Assembly: GCA_016928975.1 (NCBI GenBank)
Contig: JAFGJR010000296.1
Location: 1 to 35,695 of the forward strand
Source: Sedimentisphaerales bacterium
Lineage (GTDB): Bacteria > Planctomycetota > Phycisphaerae > Sedimentisphaerales > SG8-4
DNA: 35,695 bases
Direction: 5' to 3'
The notes under the pieces were generated by a model. It did no database searches. It was not told the DNA's origin and saw only the letters and a program-made list of their open reading frames with translations. The stretch's first letter is position 1; every line of letters begins with the position of its first letter. Both the position numbers and the translations under genes were made by a program. Below, piece by piece: positions 1 to 8,426 of the stretch.

Positions 1-1
1 A

Positions 2-100
2 AACGGCCGCGGACTCAGCTACAAGCGGAACTCGGCAAAACCTAACCCCATACTCATCAAGGAGTTGCCCACGGCAGTGCCATTCGAGCACAGGCCCTGA
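2..100 (+). CDS. possible 3' end of an unidentified upstream gene
   Basis: Frame 2 is open from the window edge to a TGA at 98-100 and would encode about 32 residues ending in PTAVPFEHRP. The codons look reasonable for this genome (many third-position G or C), but the piece is too short to assign to a family. Frame 3 is also open here, up to a TAA near 157-159, so the reading is not certain. The following gene starts 41 bp downstream on the same strand. Confidence 0.3.
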   Translation, partial: NGRGLSYKRNSAKPNPILIKELPTAVPFEHRP

Positions 101-141
101 CGTTAGATGGAAGACCGTGCGTCACGACAGAAGGAACGAAT

Positions 142-1023
142 ATGGATTCTAATCCGTGGTTTGTTTGGCTGTTACCTCGGTCCTTTCTCTCGCCTGCCGC
201 GCTCACAATGGCGTCAAGCGCTTGGCGGCGGGTGGCCTGCGCAACCTGCGGCGGCTTCACGCTCGTCGAGCTGCTGATGGTCATCGGGATCATAGCCCTG
301 CTGCTTGCGGTGTTGTTCCCTGCCCTATCCAGAGCAAGGGGCTTGGCGCAGAGCGCCGCGTGCCTCAGCAACCTCAGGCAACTCCAGACCTGCTGGTTGA
401 TGTACGCCAACGACCACGGCGGCACACTGCCGCCCAACCTATCGGTGTACAATCTGGCCACTGGAGAGCCGGTCCCCGGGCTGGATCTGCGGCTGACATG
501 GTGCGCTGGCAACGCAGCGAGGGACACCAACACGGCTAATATCGAGAGGGGCTACTTGTTCCCTTACAACCGCTCGACCGCCATTTATCATTGCCCGGCG
601 GACAAGGCCAGGGTGGCCGGCTCGAACGTGCGACACACGCGAAGCTACAACATGAGCCAATCCGTCACCGGCATCAGCTTCGGCAACGTCATCTCCTACA
701 TCCCCACCTTTCAAACCCTGGCGCAAATCAAAAGTCCCGAGCCCGCCAATCTGTTCGTCTTCATCGACGTGCATGAGGACCAGATCACCGACTCGCTCTT
801 CGGGATTCCGCCTCCGGGAGGCCCCTTCGACGGCATCTGGTTCGATCTGCCGGCGAACCGGCATCACAACGGGTGCAACCTCTCCTTCGCCGATGGGCAC
901 GTTGAGCACTGGAAGTGGGTCGTGCCGAAGGTCTTCAGATCGTTGGGCCAGGCCGTCGAGCCCGTCGAGGAATGGCGCGACTATGAACGAGTCCGCGACC
1001 ACATCCGCAAGACCATGAAGTGA
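142..1023 (+). CDS. prepilin-type N-terminal domain protein with H-X9-DG tail (pseudopilin-like)
   Basis: The protein (293 aa) carries a class III prepilin signal: after a basic leader, residues G-FTLVELLMVIGIIALLL fit the prepilin peptidase site (cleavage after Gly, methylation of Phe, Glu at +5) followed by the hydrophobic pilin helix. Near the C-terminus RHHNGCNLSFADGHVEHW gives the H-X9-DG motif found in the very numerous pseudopilin-like proteins of Planctomycetota, Lentisphaerota and Verrucomicrobiota. Two closely spaced cysteine-containing stretches (SAACLSNLRQLQ, IYHCPADK) are also usual in this group. It is expected in the cell envelope, anchored by its N-terminal helix; individual functions in this expanded family are mostly unknown. 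The ATG at 142 gives a long leader of about 37 residues before the cleavage site. An in-frame ATG at 208 would give a shorter basic leader more like other prepilins, so the start is uncertain. It stands alone here, without pilus assembly genes. Confidence 0.85.
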   Translation: MDSNPWFVWLLPRSFLSPAALTMASSAWRRVACATCGGFTLVELLMVIGIIALLLAVLFPALSRARGLAQSAACLSNLRQLQTCWLMYANDHGGTLPPNLSVYNLATGEPVPGLDLRLTWCAGNAARDTNTANIERGYLFPYNRSTAIYHCPADKARVAGSNVRHTRSYNMSQSVTGISFGNVISYIPTFQTLAQIKSPEPANLFVFIDVHEDQITDSLFGIPPPGGPFDGIWFDLPANRHHNGCNLSFADGHVEHWKWVVPKVFRSLGQAVEPVEEWRDYERVRDHIRKTMK

Positions 1024-1299
1024 TATGCCGCCATGCCCGCTCCAAGTTCCTCATTGCGGGCGGGGCGATAATCGTGTATGAATCCTGGAGGACCAGATCA
1101 CTGCTGGCTGTCCTTTCTGATGGGAAGGTGTGATGGGTCGCATACTCAAAACATCCGCAGAACCGACGGACCTTTCCGGTGCCGCATTGTGTGGAAGGCC
1201 GGCCTTCCCATTGAGGTCGTCCGCAACACGCGGTAGCGTCCGGACCACTACGCGCTGGCATTCGTGGACTAATCGAGACAACTCTGTTGGAGAGCAACG
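1024..1299 (+). other. intergenic stretch with a 16-bp palindrome
   Basis: No gene is supported in these 276 bp; the short open frames lack ribosome sites and resemble nothing. A perfect 16-bp palindrome (GGAAGGCCGGCCTTCC) occupies 1193-1208, and its right half pairs with ATGGGAAGG at 1120-1128 as a longer-range inverted repeat. There is no T-run after it, so it is not a convincing terminator. It could be an operator or simply a chance palindrome. Confidence 0.4.
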
Positions 1300-2862
1300 A
1301 TGAAGACGGCTGGATGGAATTCGGGTTGTGCATGTTGCCCAATGAGTCGCCGGCGGTTCCTCGCCGCCGGTTGCGGAGCCTGTGTCGGTGCGACGGGGCT
1401 CTTGACGATTCCTGCGAGGATGGCCTCAGGGGGCACCGGCAAAGTGCGAATACGGATCATCTACGCGCTGCACGCTGTCAAGCAGCCAGGGCCCGATTGG
1501 CCCAACGTCGGGTTCGATTTCGCCCCCGTGATGGAGCGCATCAATAGCGAGCTGGCGAATCGCTGTCCGGGCTTCGAGTTCGTGTCCTCCCTGGCCAATG
1601 GCCCCGAGCAGGCTCAGAAGATCCTGGATGATGACAAGTCCGCCAACATTGACGGCTACCTGGTCCATCAAATGAACGCGTGGAATCGGGTCGTGCAAAC
1701 GATCGCGACGTCGGGAAAGCCGGTGCTGTACGCCGATTTCCAGTTCGGCGGTAGCGGCGGATTCCTCGTCTACATGGCCGACTTCATTCGTAAGCAAACG
1801 CCGAACGTCGGGTTCGTGGCCTCCTCGCGGATCGAAGACCTCGCCGAAGCGGTCAAATGCTTCGATCTCGTGAAGGAAGGCGGCTCACCGTCGAGTTTTG
1901 TCGCGGCTACTGCCAGGGTGCGGATGCAACGAACGGCCGAAGGGGGTGACCCGCAGTGCATACCGGATCCCGTGGCGACGATCTCGCCCGAGGAGTGCAT
2001 TCGCAAGCTGAAAGCGTCGAAGATCCTCGCGGTACGAGGCCAGGAGACCGGGTCCGCCGGGGCGATTCTGGGCATCCCCATCGACCTGGTGACCTACGCA
2101 GAGGTCAATGACGCCTGGAGAGTGGCGGACAAGGCCCGGTCGATGGAGATCGCCGATCGCTGGCAGAAGAACGCCACCGAAGTCGTTGGCGTCTCTCGCG
2201 AAACGCTCGAAACCTCGGCGGCCATGTATATCGGCATGAAGGAGGTCCTCAAGAAGCACAACGCCAACGCGATCACGATCAACTGTCTCGGCGGCTTCTA
2301 CGGCGGCCACATCCACGCCTACCCGTGCCTCGGCTTCCACGAGCTGAACAACGAGGGCCTGGTCGGAGCGTGCGAGTGCGACACGCGCTCCACCGCCACG
2401 ATGCTCATGATCAACATCATGACGCAGGGCCGGCCGAGCTTCATCTCCGACCCGGTCATCGACACCGCCAAGCGTCAGATCATTTATGCCCATTGCGTGG
2501 CGCCGAACAAGATGTTCGGAGCCCAGGGCAAGACCAATCCTTTCGCGATTCTGACCCACTCCGAGGATCGCCAGGGTGCTTCCGTCCGTTCCATCCTGCC
2601 CGTGGGTTACAGGGTGACCACGCTGGAAGTGGATCAGGGCCGTAAAGAGATCATCTTTCACCAGGGCAAAGCGGTCGCCAACGATCCGGACGATCGCGCC
2701 TGCCGGACCAAGCTCTGCGTCGAGCCGGTCGGCGACATTGAGAAGCTCTTCACGATGTGGGACCAGTGGGGCTGGCATCGCGTCACCGGCTATGGCGACC
2801 TGAAGAGACCTGTTTTCGCCCTGGCCGACGCCATGGGCTGGAAAGTGATCGAAGAGGCGTGA
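1300..2862 (+). CDS. Tat-exported L-fucose/L-arabinose isomerase-fold protein
   Basis: This 520-aa protein has a twin-arginine signal (SRRRFLAAG at about residue 16) followed by a hydrophobic stretch, so export in folded form by Tat is expected. The mature part resembles the L-fucose/L-arabinose isomerase fold: N-terminal Rossmann-like segments (VRIRIIYALHAV, NIDGYLVHQMNAW, KPVLYADFQFGG) and a C-terminal region with NAITINCLGGF, PCLGFHELNNEG and GACECDTRST, the type of stretch that carries the metal and sugar ligands in FucI/AraA. True isomerases are cytosolic, so an exported member probably acts on extracytoplasmic sugars or has lost isomerase activity. The ATG at 1300 is preceded by GGAGA at 1289-1293; the second ATG at 1342 starts directly at the Tat motif and is an alternative. 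It is followed after 1 bp by a Tat-exported Gfo/Idh oxidoreductase, which suggests coupled translation and a shared periplasmic sugar-modifying role. Substrate unknown. Confidence 0.8.
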   Translation: MKTAGWNSGCACCPMSRRRFLAAGCGACVGATGLLTIPARMASGGTGKVRIRIIYALHAVKQPGPDWPNVGFDFAPVMERINSELANRCPGFEFVSSLANGPEQAQKILDDDKSANIDGYLVHQMNAWNRVVQTIATSGKPVLYADFQFGGSGGFLVYMADFIRKQTPNVGFVASSRIEDLAEAVKCFDLVKEGGSPSSFVAATARVRMQRTAEGGDPQCIPDPVATISPEECIRKLKASKILAVRGQETGSAGAILGIPIDLVTYAEVNDAWRVADKARSMEIADRWQKNATEVVGVSRETLETSAAMYIGMKEVLKKHNANAITINCLGGFYGGHIHAYPCLGFHELNNEGLVGACECDTRSTATMLMINIMTQGRPSFISDPVIDTAKRQIIYAHCVAPNKMFGAQGKTNPFAILTHSEDRQGASVRSILPVGYRVTTLEVDQGRKEIIFHQGKAVANDPDDRACRTKLCVEPVGDIEKLFTMWDQWGWHRVTGYGDLKRPVFALADAMGWKVIEEA

Positions 2863-2863
2863 C

Positions 2864-4210
2864 ATGTCCACACCAGGACTCACCAGGCGTCGTTTGCTCG
2901 CCGCGACGGCAGTTGCCGCTGGCATCACGATCGTTCCCAGGCGCGTGCTCGGTGGCCCCCAGCATGCGGCTCCGAGCGAGAAACTGAACGTCGCGGGCAT
3001 CGGCGTGGGTGGCATGGGCAAGAGCAACCTGAGCCAGCTCGAGACGGAGAACATCGTAGCCCTGTGCGATGTGGACCACGCGTATGCCGCCGAGACGTTC
3101 AAGAAGTATCCGCAGGCGAAGGTGTATAGCGACTATCGCGAGATGCTGGACAAGGACAAGAGCATCGATGCCGTGATGATCGCCACGCCGGACCACACGC
3201 ACGCGGTCATCGCCATGGAGGCCATGCGGCGGGGCAAACACGTCTACTGCCAAAAGCCCTTGACGCACGACGTCTACGAGTCCCGCATGCTCGCCAAGGC
3301 AGCGCGCGAGACCGGTGTCACCACCCAGATGGGAATCCAGGGCCATTCCGGCGAAGGCGCCCGGCTGATCTGTGAGTGGCTCCGCGACGGCGCCATCGGC
3401 GAAGTGCGCGAGGTTGACGCCTGGTGCAACCTGTCCTACTATCCCTTTGGCCACGCCTACTGGAGCTCCAAGTGGAGCCGGCGGCCGGACGATACGCCAC
3501 CGGTCCCAGCGACCCTGAACTGGGACCTGTGGCTGGGTCCGGCCCCTCAACGGCCCTATCATCCGGCCTACCATCCGGCGGTGTGGCGGTGCTGGTGGGA
3601 TTTCGGATGCGGCATGATGGGCGACCGCGGCGCGCACACGCTCGACCCGGTCGTCTGGGCCCTGAAGCTGGGCTATCCAACGAGCATCGAAGCCACGTCC
3701 CTGGACCTCAATCCCGACACGCATCCGCTCGGATCTGCCGTGACCTACCAGTTCCCGGCTCGTGAGGGTTTGCCTCCCGTCAAGTTGACCTGGTACGACG
3801 GCCTTCGCGCCCCGCGCCCGGTGGAGTTGGAGGATGGCCGGCAGATGGGCCACGCCGAAGGCGGCGTGCTCTTCAAGGGCTCCCAGGGCAAGCTGATCGC
3901 CGGCGTCTACGGCGAGAGTCCCCGGCTGATTCCTGAGAGCCGAATGAAGGACTACAAGCTACCCGCCAAGACGATCCCGCGCGTGGAAGGTTCACACGAG
4001 CAGGACTGGGTCCGAGCCTGCAAGAGCGGCCGCAAGGCCGGCGCCGACTTCGAATATTCCGCGCTGCTCACCGAGATCTGCCTGCTCGGCAACGTTGCCA
4101 AGCGAGTGGATGCCAGGATCGACTGGGACGGCCCCAACATGAAAGTGACCAACCTCCCCGAAGCCCAGAAGTACATCCGCCCCCCCTATCGCGACGGCTG
4201 GGCGCTGTAG
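2864..4210 (+). CDS. Tat-exported Gfo/Idh/MocA family oxidoreductase
   Basis: The 448-aa product begins with a Tat signal (TRRRLLAATAVAAG) and then shows the Gfo/Idh/MocA N-terminal NAD(P)-binding domain: VAGIGVGGMGKSNL as the dinucleotide loop, IVALCDVD, SIDAVMIATPDHTHAVIA, and KHVYCQKPLTHD, which contains the family's K-P motif with the usual catalytic lysine. The C-terminal alpha/beta domain follows (WDLWLGPAPQRPYHPAYHP, GCGMMGDRGAHTLDPVVWAL), a pattern typical of the exported planctomycete-type members. Family members oxidise or reduce sugars or sugar derivatives with tightly bound NAD(P), and bound cofactor explains the need for Tat export. It starts 1 bp after the stop of the isomerase-fold gene, so the two are almost certainly one operon. 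Substrate cannot be told from sequence. Confidence 0.9.
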   Translation: MSTPGLTRRRLLAATAVAAGITIVPRRVLGGPQHAAPSEKLNVAGIGVGGMGKSNLSQLETENIVALCDVDHAYAAETFKKYPQAKVYSDYREMLDKDKSIDAVMIATPDHTHAVIAMEAMRRGKHVYCQKPLTHDVYESRMLAKAARETGVTTQMGIQGHSGEGARLICEWLRDGAIGEVREVDAWCNLSYYPFGHAYWSSKWSRRPDDTPPVPATLNWDLWLGPAPQRPYHPAYHPAVWRCWWDFGCGMMGDRGAHTLDPVVWALKLGYPTSIEATSLDLNPDTHPLGSAVTYQFPAREGLPPVKLTWYDGLRAPRPVELEDGRQMGHAEGGVLFKGSQGKLIAGVYGESPRLIPESRMKDYKLPAKTIPRVEGSHEQDWVRACKSGRKAGADFEYSALLTEICLLGNVAKRVDARIDWDGPNMKVTNLPEAQKYIRPPYRDGWAL

Positions 4211-4519
4211 AGATTCACGGATTTCTGATTGAGGATTGACAACTGGGAACCAACAGCCGCCTTCTTGGCCGCAGAGGGCAGACTCAGGCCACAGAGACGA
4301 ATCGAGAACCGACAAATGATGATTGACGGCCGGTCGTCGGCCTCGTTTCCCTTTGCCTTTCCACCGGCTTGATCCTACAATGCGTGAATGGGCCCTACGG
4401 CTGTCGCCCATACGAGTGACTGTGATGGCTCTGGTGAGTGAAAGGTGAACCTGAAACCGTCTTGTTCTCGCGTTTGACAGGAGCGTTCCCGTGTCATTCA
4501 ATCCTGCGGAGCGTACTGA
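4211..4519 (+). other. intergenic stretch before the restriction-modification unit
   Basis: These 309 bp hold no gene. The first part has fragments of the dispersed words seen in gene-poor parts of the window (TTGACAACTGGGAAC near 4237, GCCACAGAGACG near 4288). The second part carries promoter-like sequences ahead of the methyltransferase gene. One is annotated separately at 4353-4381. A second is TTTGACAGG near 4473, whose TTGACA lies 17 nt before TTCAAT at about 4497. Confidence 0.5.
4353..4381 (+). promoter_or_regulatory. candidate sigma70-type promoter for the R-M unit
   Basis: TTGCCT (4353-4358), a 17-nt spacer and TACAAT (4376-4381) match the sigma70 pattern at 4 of 6 and 5 of 6 positions. 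It would give a leader of about 130 nt before the ATG at 4520. A competing candidate closer to the gene is TTGACA-N17-TTCAAT ending near 4502. Neither is proven. Confidence 0.4.
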
Positions 4520-7351
4520 ATGAGTGACCGTGGACAATGGTTGCTGAATCTTGGTGTCGCCCCTGTGGACGGGCTTGTCTCAGTTGACGGCTATCGCAAA
4601 AGTGGACGGCCTCCCGAAGAAGTGGCGATGATGGAGAAGGCCGAGGACTATGGCGCCACTGCTGTGTTTTTCGAGGCAGGACGCGACGGCAGACCACCGG
4701 TGGCCCAGGCTTTCATCTATGTTTCCGATGGCCCCGTCCGCGATCAAGGTTTCGCCGACTTGCATCGGCGCCTCTGGAGCTGGGGCGGCGTGCCGCTGGT
4801 ATATCGTGTCACGTCCGGTCTGGTCCAATTGTTTAGATGTGCGCACAAGGCTGAGTTTGAGTCACGGGGTGAGATCGTCTTCAAGCCATTCAAGACGCTC
4901 AAGCTCGCCACCAAGATCGCAGACGATCCATGGTGGGACGCTGACCGCCTCCGTAACGGAACTCTCTGGGACGATCCGGCGGTCTGCAAATCCCTCCTTT
5001 CTGGCGCTCAGGCTGCCCAGAAGACACTGATCAAAGAGGTCAAGCTCCTCCATGACGACCTCGACAGAGAGGGCGTCTTACCCAAAACACTTCGGCGCAA
5101 GCTGCTCATCCTCTCGCTGCTGATCGCCTATCTGGAGGCACGCAAAGTTTTTGAGGCAGATTACTTCGCTCGTTTCCGGACCGGGGCAACGAAATTCTTC
5201 GAGGTGCTGGCAGACGGTCCTGCGCTGATTGACTTGCTGGATCACCTTGAATCGCGGTTCAACGGTCACGTCTTCACACTCGGCGAAGAAGACCGCCGGA
5301 CTCTGCGTGGCAGCCGCCAGCTTGCGCGGTTTGCCCGCCTGATCGAGGGAAAGCAGGAAGCAGGCGGCCAACTCACGCTTTGGCAACGCTACTCCTTCGC
5401 CGACTTGCCGGTTGAACTCATCAGCCACATCTACCAGCTTTTCGTCACAGATGCGGCAGTGGCTGTTTACACACCACACTTCCTTGTGCGTCTCATGCTG
5501 GGCGAGGTCCTCAGTTGGAAGCGTTTGGAGCGGCTGCAGCAGGAAGACGAAGTGATCCTTGATCCCTGCTGCGGCTCCGGAGTCTTCCTCGTTGAGGCCT
5601 ACAAGCGACTCGTGCTCCACTGGCGGAGTCGCAATGAGTGGAAGCGCCCGGGGAAGGCCGACCTGCAAAAGCTCGTGACTCGTGTCCATGGGATCGACCT
5701 GGAGAAGGGGGCAGTGGAACTCGCCGCCTTCAGTCTCTGCCTTGCTCTTTGCGACGCTCTGAAGCCGGAGGAAATCCGCGCCAGCATCAAGCTGTTCCCC
5801 GAACTGAAGGAGAGAAGTATTCACACTGGCTGTTTCTTCGAGGCCCGTGAGCAGGCAAAGGTGAAGGAAAAAGTCGGTGTGGTGGTGGGGAATCCGCCGT
5901 TCTCCTCTTCTTTGGGAACCGAGGCCGCAAAGCGGGCCTATGAACGCTATCAGAAGGGGCACGGCGCGCTGCCGGACAAGCAACTTGCCTACCTCTTCCT
6001 TCACGGATCAATGGAAATGCTCGCCGAAGGGGGTGTGCTGTCGATGCTCCAGCAGTACAACTTCCTTTACAACCAGCAGTCTCTCGGCTTTCGCCGGAAG
6101 TTCATCGATCGCTGGGATGTCCGTGAGATTCTGGATTTCATCTCCGTGCGTGGTCTGTTCCAGAAAGGCGGTGCCGACACCAAGGTCGTGGTTGTCGTCG
6201 CCGAAGCCGCAAAGCCACAACCCAAAGGACAGATTCTCCACGCTACCTTCCGGCGCAGTGGTCGCGCCGATGCCGAGCAAGGCTTCGACATTGACTACTA
6301 CGATATGCACTGGCTACCACGCGACCTAGTACTCACCAATGACGGAGTATGGCGGGCCAATCTGGTTGGTGGCGGACGTGTGCTGGGGTTTGTGGATCGC
6401 CTGAAGAAACTGAGGACATTAGGGCAGTATGCGGATGAACAAGGATGGGAAGTAGGTCAAGGTTTCTTCTTCGGATCGCAGGGCACGAAGCGATCCGGGC
6501 AGTTTCTATGGGGAAAACCATGCCTTAATCAGGAGACCCTTGGGCCTAATGGCATCGAAGCTAAGTCATTCGCTGTGGTGCCTGAGCGTCCTATTGAACG
6601 GCCCAGAAGCCCGAGTCTTTACGAACCTCCTCTGTTGCTCGTCCGCTTACAGATGGACCTGCATCAGGATCTATGGATCAAACATTTCTTGGCGTTCCAG
6701 TGCGAGGTCTTTGGCATGGCCGCTCCCGCTCCCCACATTGCAGAGTTGCAGTCAATTAGATATTGGATCGAACAGACCAAGCCAGTCCTAAAAGCCCTTG
6801 TTGCCGCAACCAGCCCTCGTCTCTTTGTTCGCAAAGCAACATCGTGCGCCTCGGACGATGTCCGCGCATTGCCTTACCCCGCCAACCGAACTCTCGACAT
6901 CAGCCCGCACGAACAAATCCTTGTGGATGATATCGTGGATTACTACCGCGACCTGATTCGGCTTGGTGAAGATTCCGCCGCCATGAGGGAGGATGGCGTT
7001 CACGCGTTGCCAGGCTACAACGACATTTACATGCAGCAGATCAATGCTATCTACACGAAGAACGAACTACGCGCGCTTGAACCGCAAACGTGGCCTGGTG
7101 TGATCTGCCAGCCGTTTGTCTTTGGAGAAGGCAAGGTTGACTGCAAAGGGGCAGAGGGGTTGAGGGGCAGGCTCGATACATTACTCCGGGAGCAGCGAGG
7201 CAGCGGTTTGACCATCACCCGTATCGCTCGCGTCTACGACGGGCCCTGTATCTACTTGCTCAAACCCGACCGCTTGCGCTACTGGCTGCGCTCTGTTGCT
7301 CTTCGCGATGCGGATGAGACCTTGGCTGATCTATGGGATCAGGGTTTTTGA
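4520..7351 (+). CDS. N6-adenine DNA methyltransferase with target-recognition region (restriction-modification-like)
   Basis: The 943-aa protein carries gamma-class N6-adenine methyltransferase motifs: the AdoMet-binding motif I DPCCGSGVFLVEAYKR (about residues 348-363), a motif-X-like stretch before it (YTPHFLVRLMLGEVL), HGIDLEKGAVELAAFSL after it, and the catalytic NPPF (motif IV) near residue 457. The first ~300 residues have no recognisable nuclease motif. The region after NPPF (LLVRLQMDLHQDLWIKHF, TSCASDDVRALPYP) looks like the C-terminal specificity part of TaqI/Eco57I-like enzymes. GGAG at 4508-4511 supports the ATG at 4520. It is followed after 12 bp by a PD-(D/E)XK-like protein, the expected restriction partner. 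The unit reads less GC-rich than its neighbours, consistent with horizontal acquisition. It could instead be the methylase of a larger defence system, but no helicase or specificity gene is adjacent. Confidence 0.85.
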   Translation: MSDRGQWLLNLGVAPVDGLVSVDGYRKSGRPPEEVAMMEKAEDYGATAVFFEAGRDGRPPVAQAFIYVSDGPVRDQGFADLHRRLWSWGGVPLVYRVTSGLVQLFRCAHKAEFESRGEIVFKPFKTLKLATKIADDPWWDADRLRNGTLWDDPAVCKSLLSGAQAAQKTLIKEVKLLHDDLDREGVLPKTLRRKLLILSLLIAYLEARKVFEADYFARFRTGATKFFEVLADGPALIDLLDHLESRFNGHVFTLGEEDRRTLRGSRQLARFARLIEGKQEAGGQLTLWQRYSFADLPVELISHIYQLFVTDAAVAVYTPHFLVRLMLGEVLSWKRLERLQQEDEVILDPCCGSGVFLVEAYKRLVLHWRSRNEWKRPGKADLQKLVTRVHGIDLEKGAVELAAFSLCLALCDALKPEEIRASIKLFPELKERSIHTGCFFEAREQAKVKEKVGVVVGNPPFSSSLGTEAAKRAYERYQKGHGALPDKQLAYLFLHGSMEMLAEGGVLSMLQQYNFLYNQQSLGFRRKFIDRWDVREILDFISVRGLFQKGGADTKVVVVVAEAAKPQPKGQILHATFRRSGRADAEQGFDIDYYDMHWLPRDLVLTNDGVWRANLVGGGRVLGFVDRLKKLRTLGQYADEQGWEVGQGFFFGSQGTKRSGQFLWGKPCLNQETLGPNGIEAKSFAVVPERPIERPRSPSLYEPPLLLVRLQMDLHQDLWIKHFLAFQCEVFGMAAPAPHIAELQSIRYWIEQTKPVLKALVAATSPRLFVRKATSCASDDVRALPYPANRTLDISPHEQILVDDIVDYYRDLIRLGEDSAAMREDGVHALPGYNDIYMQQINAIYTKNELRALEPQTWPGVICQPFVFGEGKVDCKGAEGLRGRLDTLLREQRGSGLTITRIARVYDGPCIYLLKPDRLRYWLRSVALRDADETLADLWDQGF

Positions 7352-7363
7352 TAGAGTGACAAG

Positions 7364-8080
7364 ATGTTGGCCGATCTTCCCATTGCCGTTGAAGCGGGCA
7401 GACTCGAGCCGGAGATTCATCTGCCGGGAACCGCGCGATATGCGCTACTTGATTTCATCACGGAGGAGTTGCCCCGTTGGCGAGATCATCCTGAGAGACG
7501 ACCAGAGACTTCAGAAGTACGGCTCACTGACCAACTCTGTAGTCACTTGAACAGCGCAGCAAGGATTTCGGTTGGGTGGAGCCGAATCCAGTTTCGAACC
7601 GAAGTTCCAGACGAAGCCAACGGTGCGAGAGCCATTGATCTCGTTGCCAAGCCCTGTGGTGCCATTCTGCTCATTGAGGGCCGCAGGCACACGCAGTTCC
7701 ACTCGCTCTTGCCGATTGAGTGCAAGCGTCTCCCGACACCTCAAGAGAGAGGTCGCGACGAACGTGAATACGTCATTACAAGCCCTGGCACTACAGGCGG
7801 CATCCAGCGGTTCAAGTTCGGCCACCATGGAGCAGCTCACCGCGTTGCCGCCATAATCGGCTATGTGCAGGAAATGACTTTCTCTTATTGGCTGGGTCGG
7901 GTAAATGGCTGGATCCAAGCCCTTTCGGCGGAAGCGAATTCTGCATGGAGCGATTCTGAGGTCCTTCTGCTCCTCAACGAGGATTCTGGCAGAGGGCTAT
8001 GCACGTTATGTTCTCACCACCGCCGGGAAGGCAATCTCGACGCATGTGAGCTACGCCACCTCTGGGTCAGAATGAATTGA
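7364..8080 (+). CDS. putative PD-(D/E)XK restriction endonuclease partner
   Basis: I do not recognise a named family, but the 238-aa protein shows a plausible PD-(D/E)XK core: Asp92 in ARAIDLVAKP, then hydrophobic strands, then Glu119 and Lys121 in LLPIECKRLP. The I-E-C-K-R form with an acidic residue upstream is typical of restriction nucleases. The C-terminus has CTLCSHHRREGNLDAC, with three Cys and two His that could bind zinc. It begins 12 bp after the methyltransferase on the same strand, and neighbouring methylase and nuclease genes in this order and size fit a type II-like system. Its start has only a weak ribosome site (AGAG upstream), as expected for translation coupled to the preceding gene. 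Both genes share the lower GC content. Alternative: an accessory protein of another methylase-based defence system. Confidence 0.6.
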   Translation: MLADLPIAVEAGRLEPEIHLPGTARYALLDFITEELPRWRDHPERRPETSEVRLTDQLCSHLNSAARISVGWSRIQFRTEVPDEANGARAIDLVAKPCGAILLIEGRRHTQFHSLLPIECKRLPTPQERGRDEREYVITSPGTTGGIQRFKFGHHGAAHRVAAIIGYVQEMTFSYWLGRVNGWIQALSAEANSAWSDSEVLLLLNEDSGRGLCTLCSHHRREGNLDACELRHLWVRMN

Positions 8081-8171
8081 TGGATAACCGATAGCCAGTA
8101 GGGGGTAGGCGCGGTCTCAGGCTCGTCTCTCTCCTTTGACGTCCTGCTTTGTGGGGGAAGTCGAGTCAGGC

Positions 8172-8426
8172 CTATTGGCCGAAGCGATTCAGGGCCTCCC
8201 GGTTGTAGGCTCGGGCGGCTTCGATCTTGGCTTTGAAGTAGCCGACATGCACCATCTTTTTGCGGTTGCAGATGCTTTTTTCCCACATCGTGACCTTCTT
8301 GACCCGACCCTGACGGTGCTGTAGGGTGATTGCGGCTGGTCGGTGGTTCTTCTTGGAGGTTTGCAGATGCGTATGCAACGGATGGCACAGGGCAGGCGCA
8401 GCAGCGGTGTGCTCACTCGCCTTCAT
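8172..8426 (-). pseudogene. relic of an AP2/ERF-domain DNA-binding protein
   Basis: Read on the minus strand, the last ~45 codons of an 84-codon frame match the AP2 fold as seen in plant AP2/ERF and in bacterial/phage HNH-AP2 homing endonucleases: WEKSICNRKKMVHVGYF followed by EAARAYNREALNRFG. The usual continuation after the FG is missing because a stop follows at once, and the N-terminal ~35 codons look like nothing. No HNH motif is visible. I infer the remnant of a homing-endonuclease-type gene left near the restriction-modification unit. The upper part of the frame overlaps the glycoside hydrolase relic on the other strand. Confidence 0.55.
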
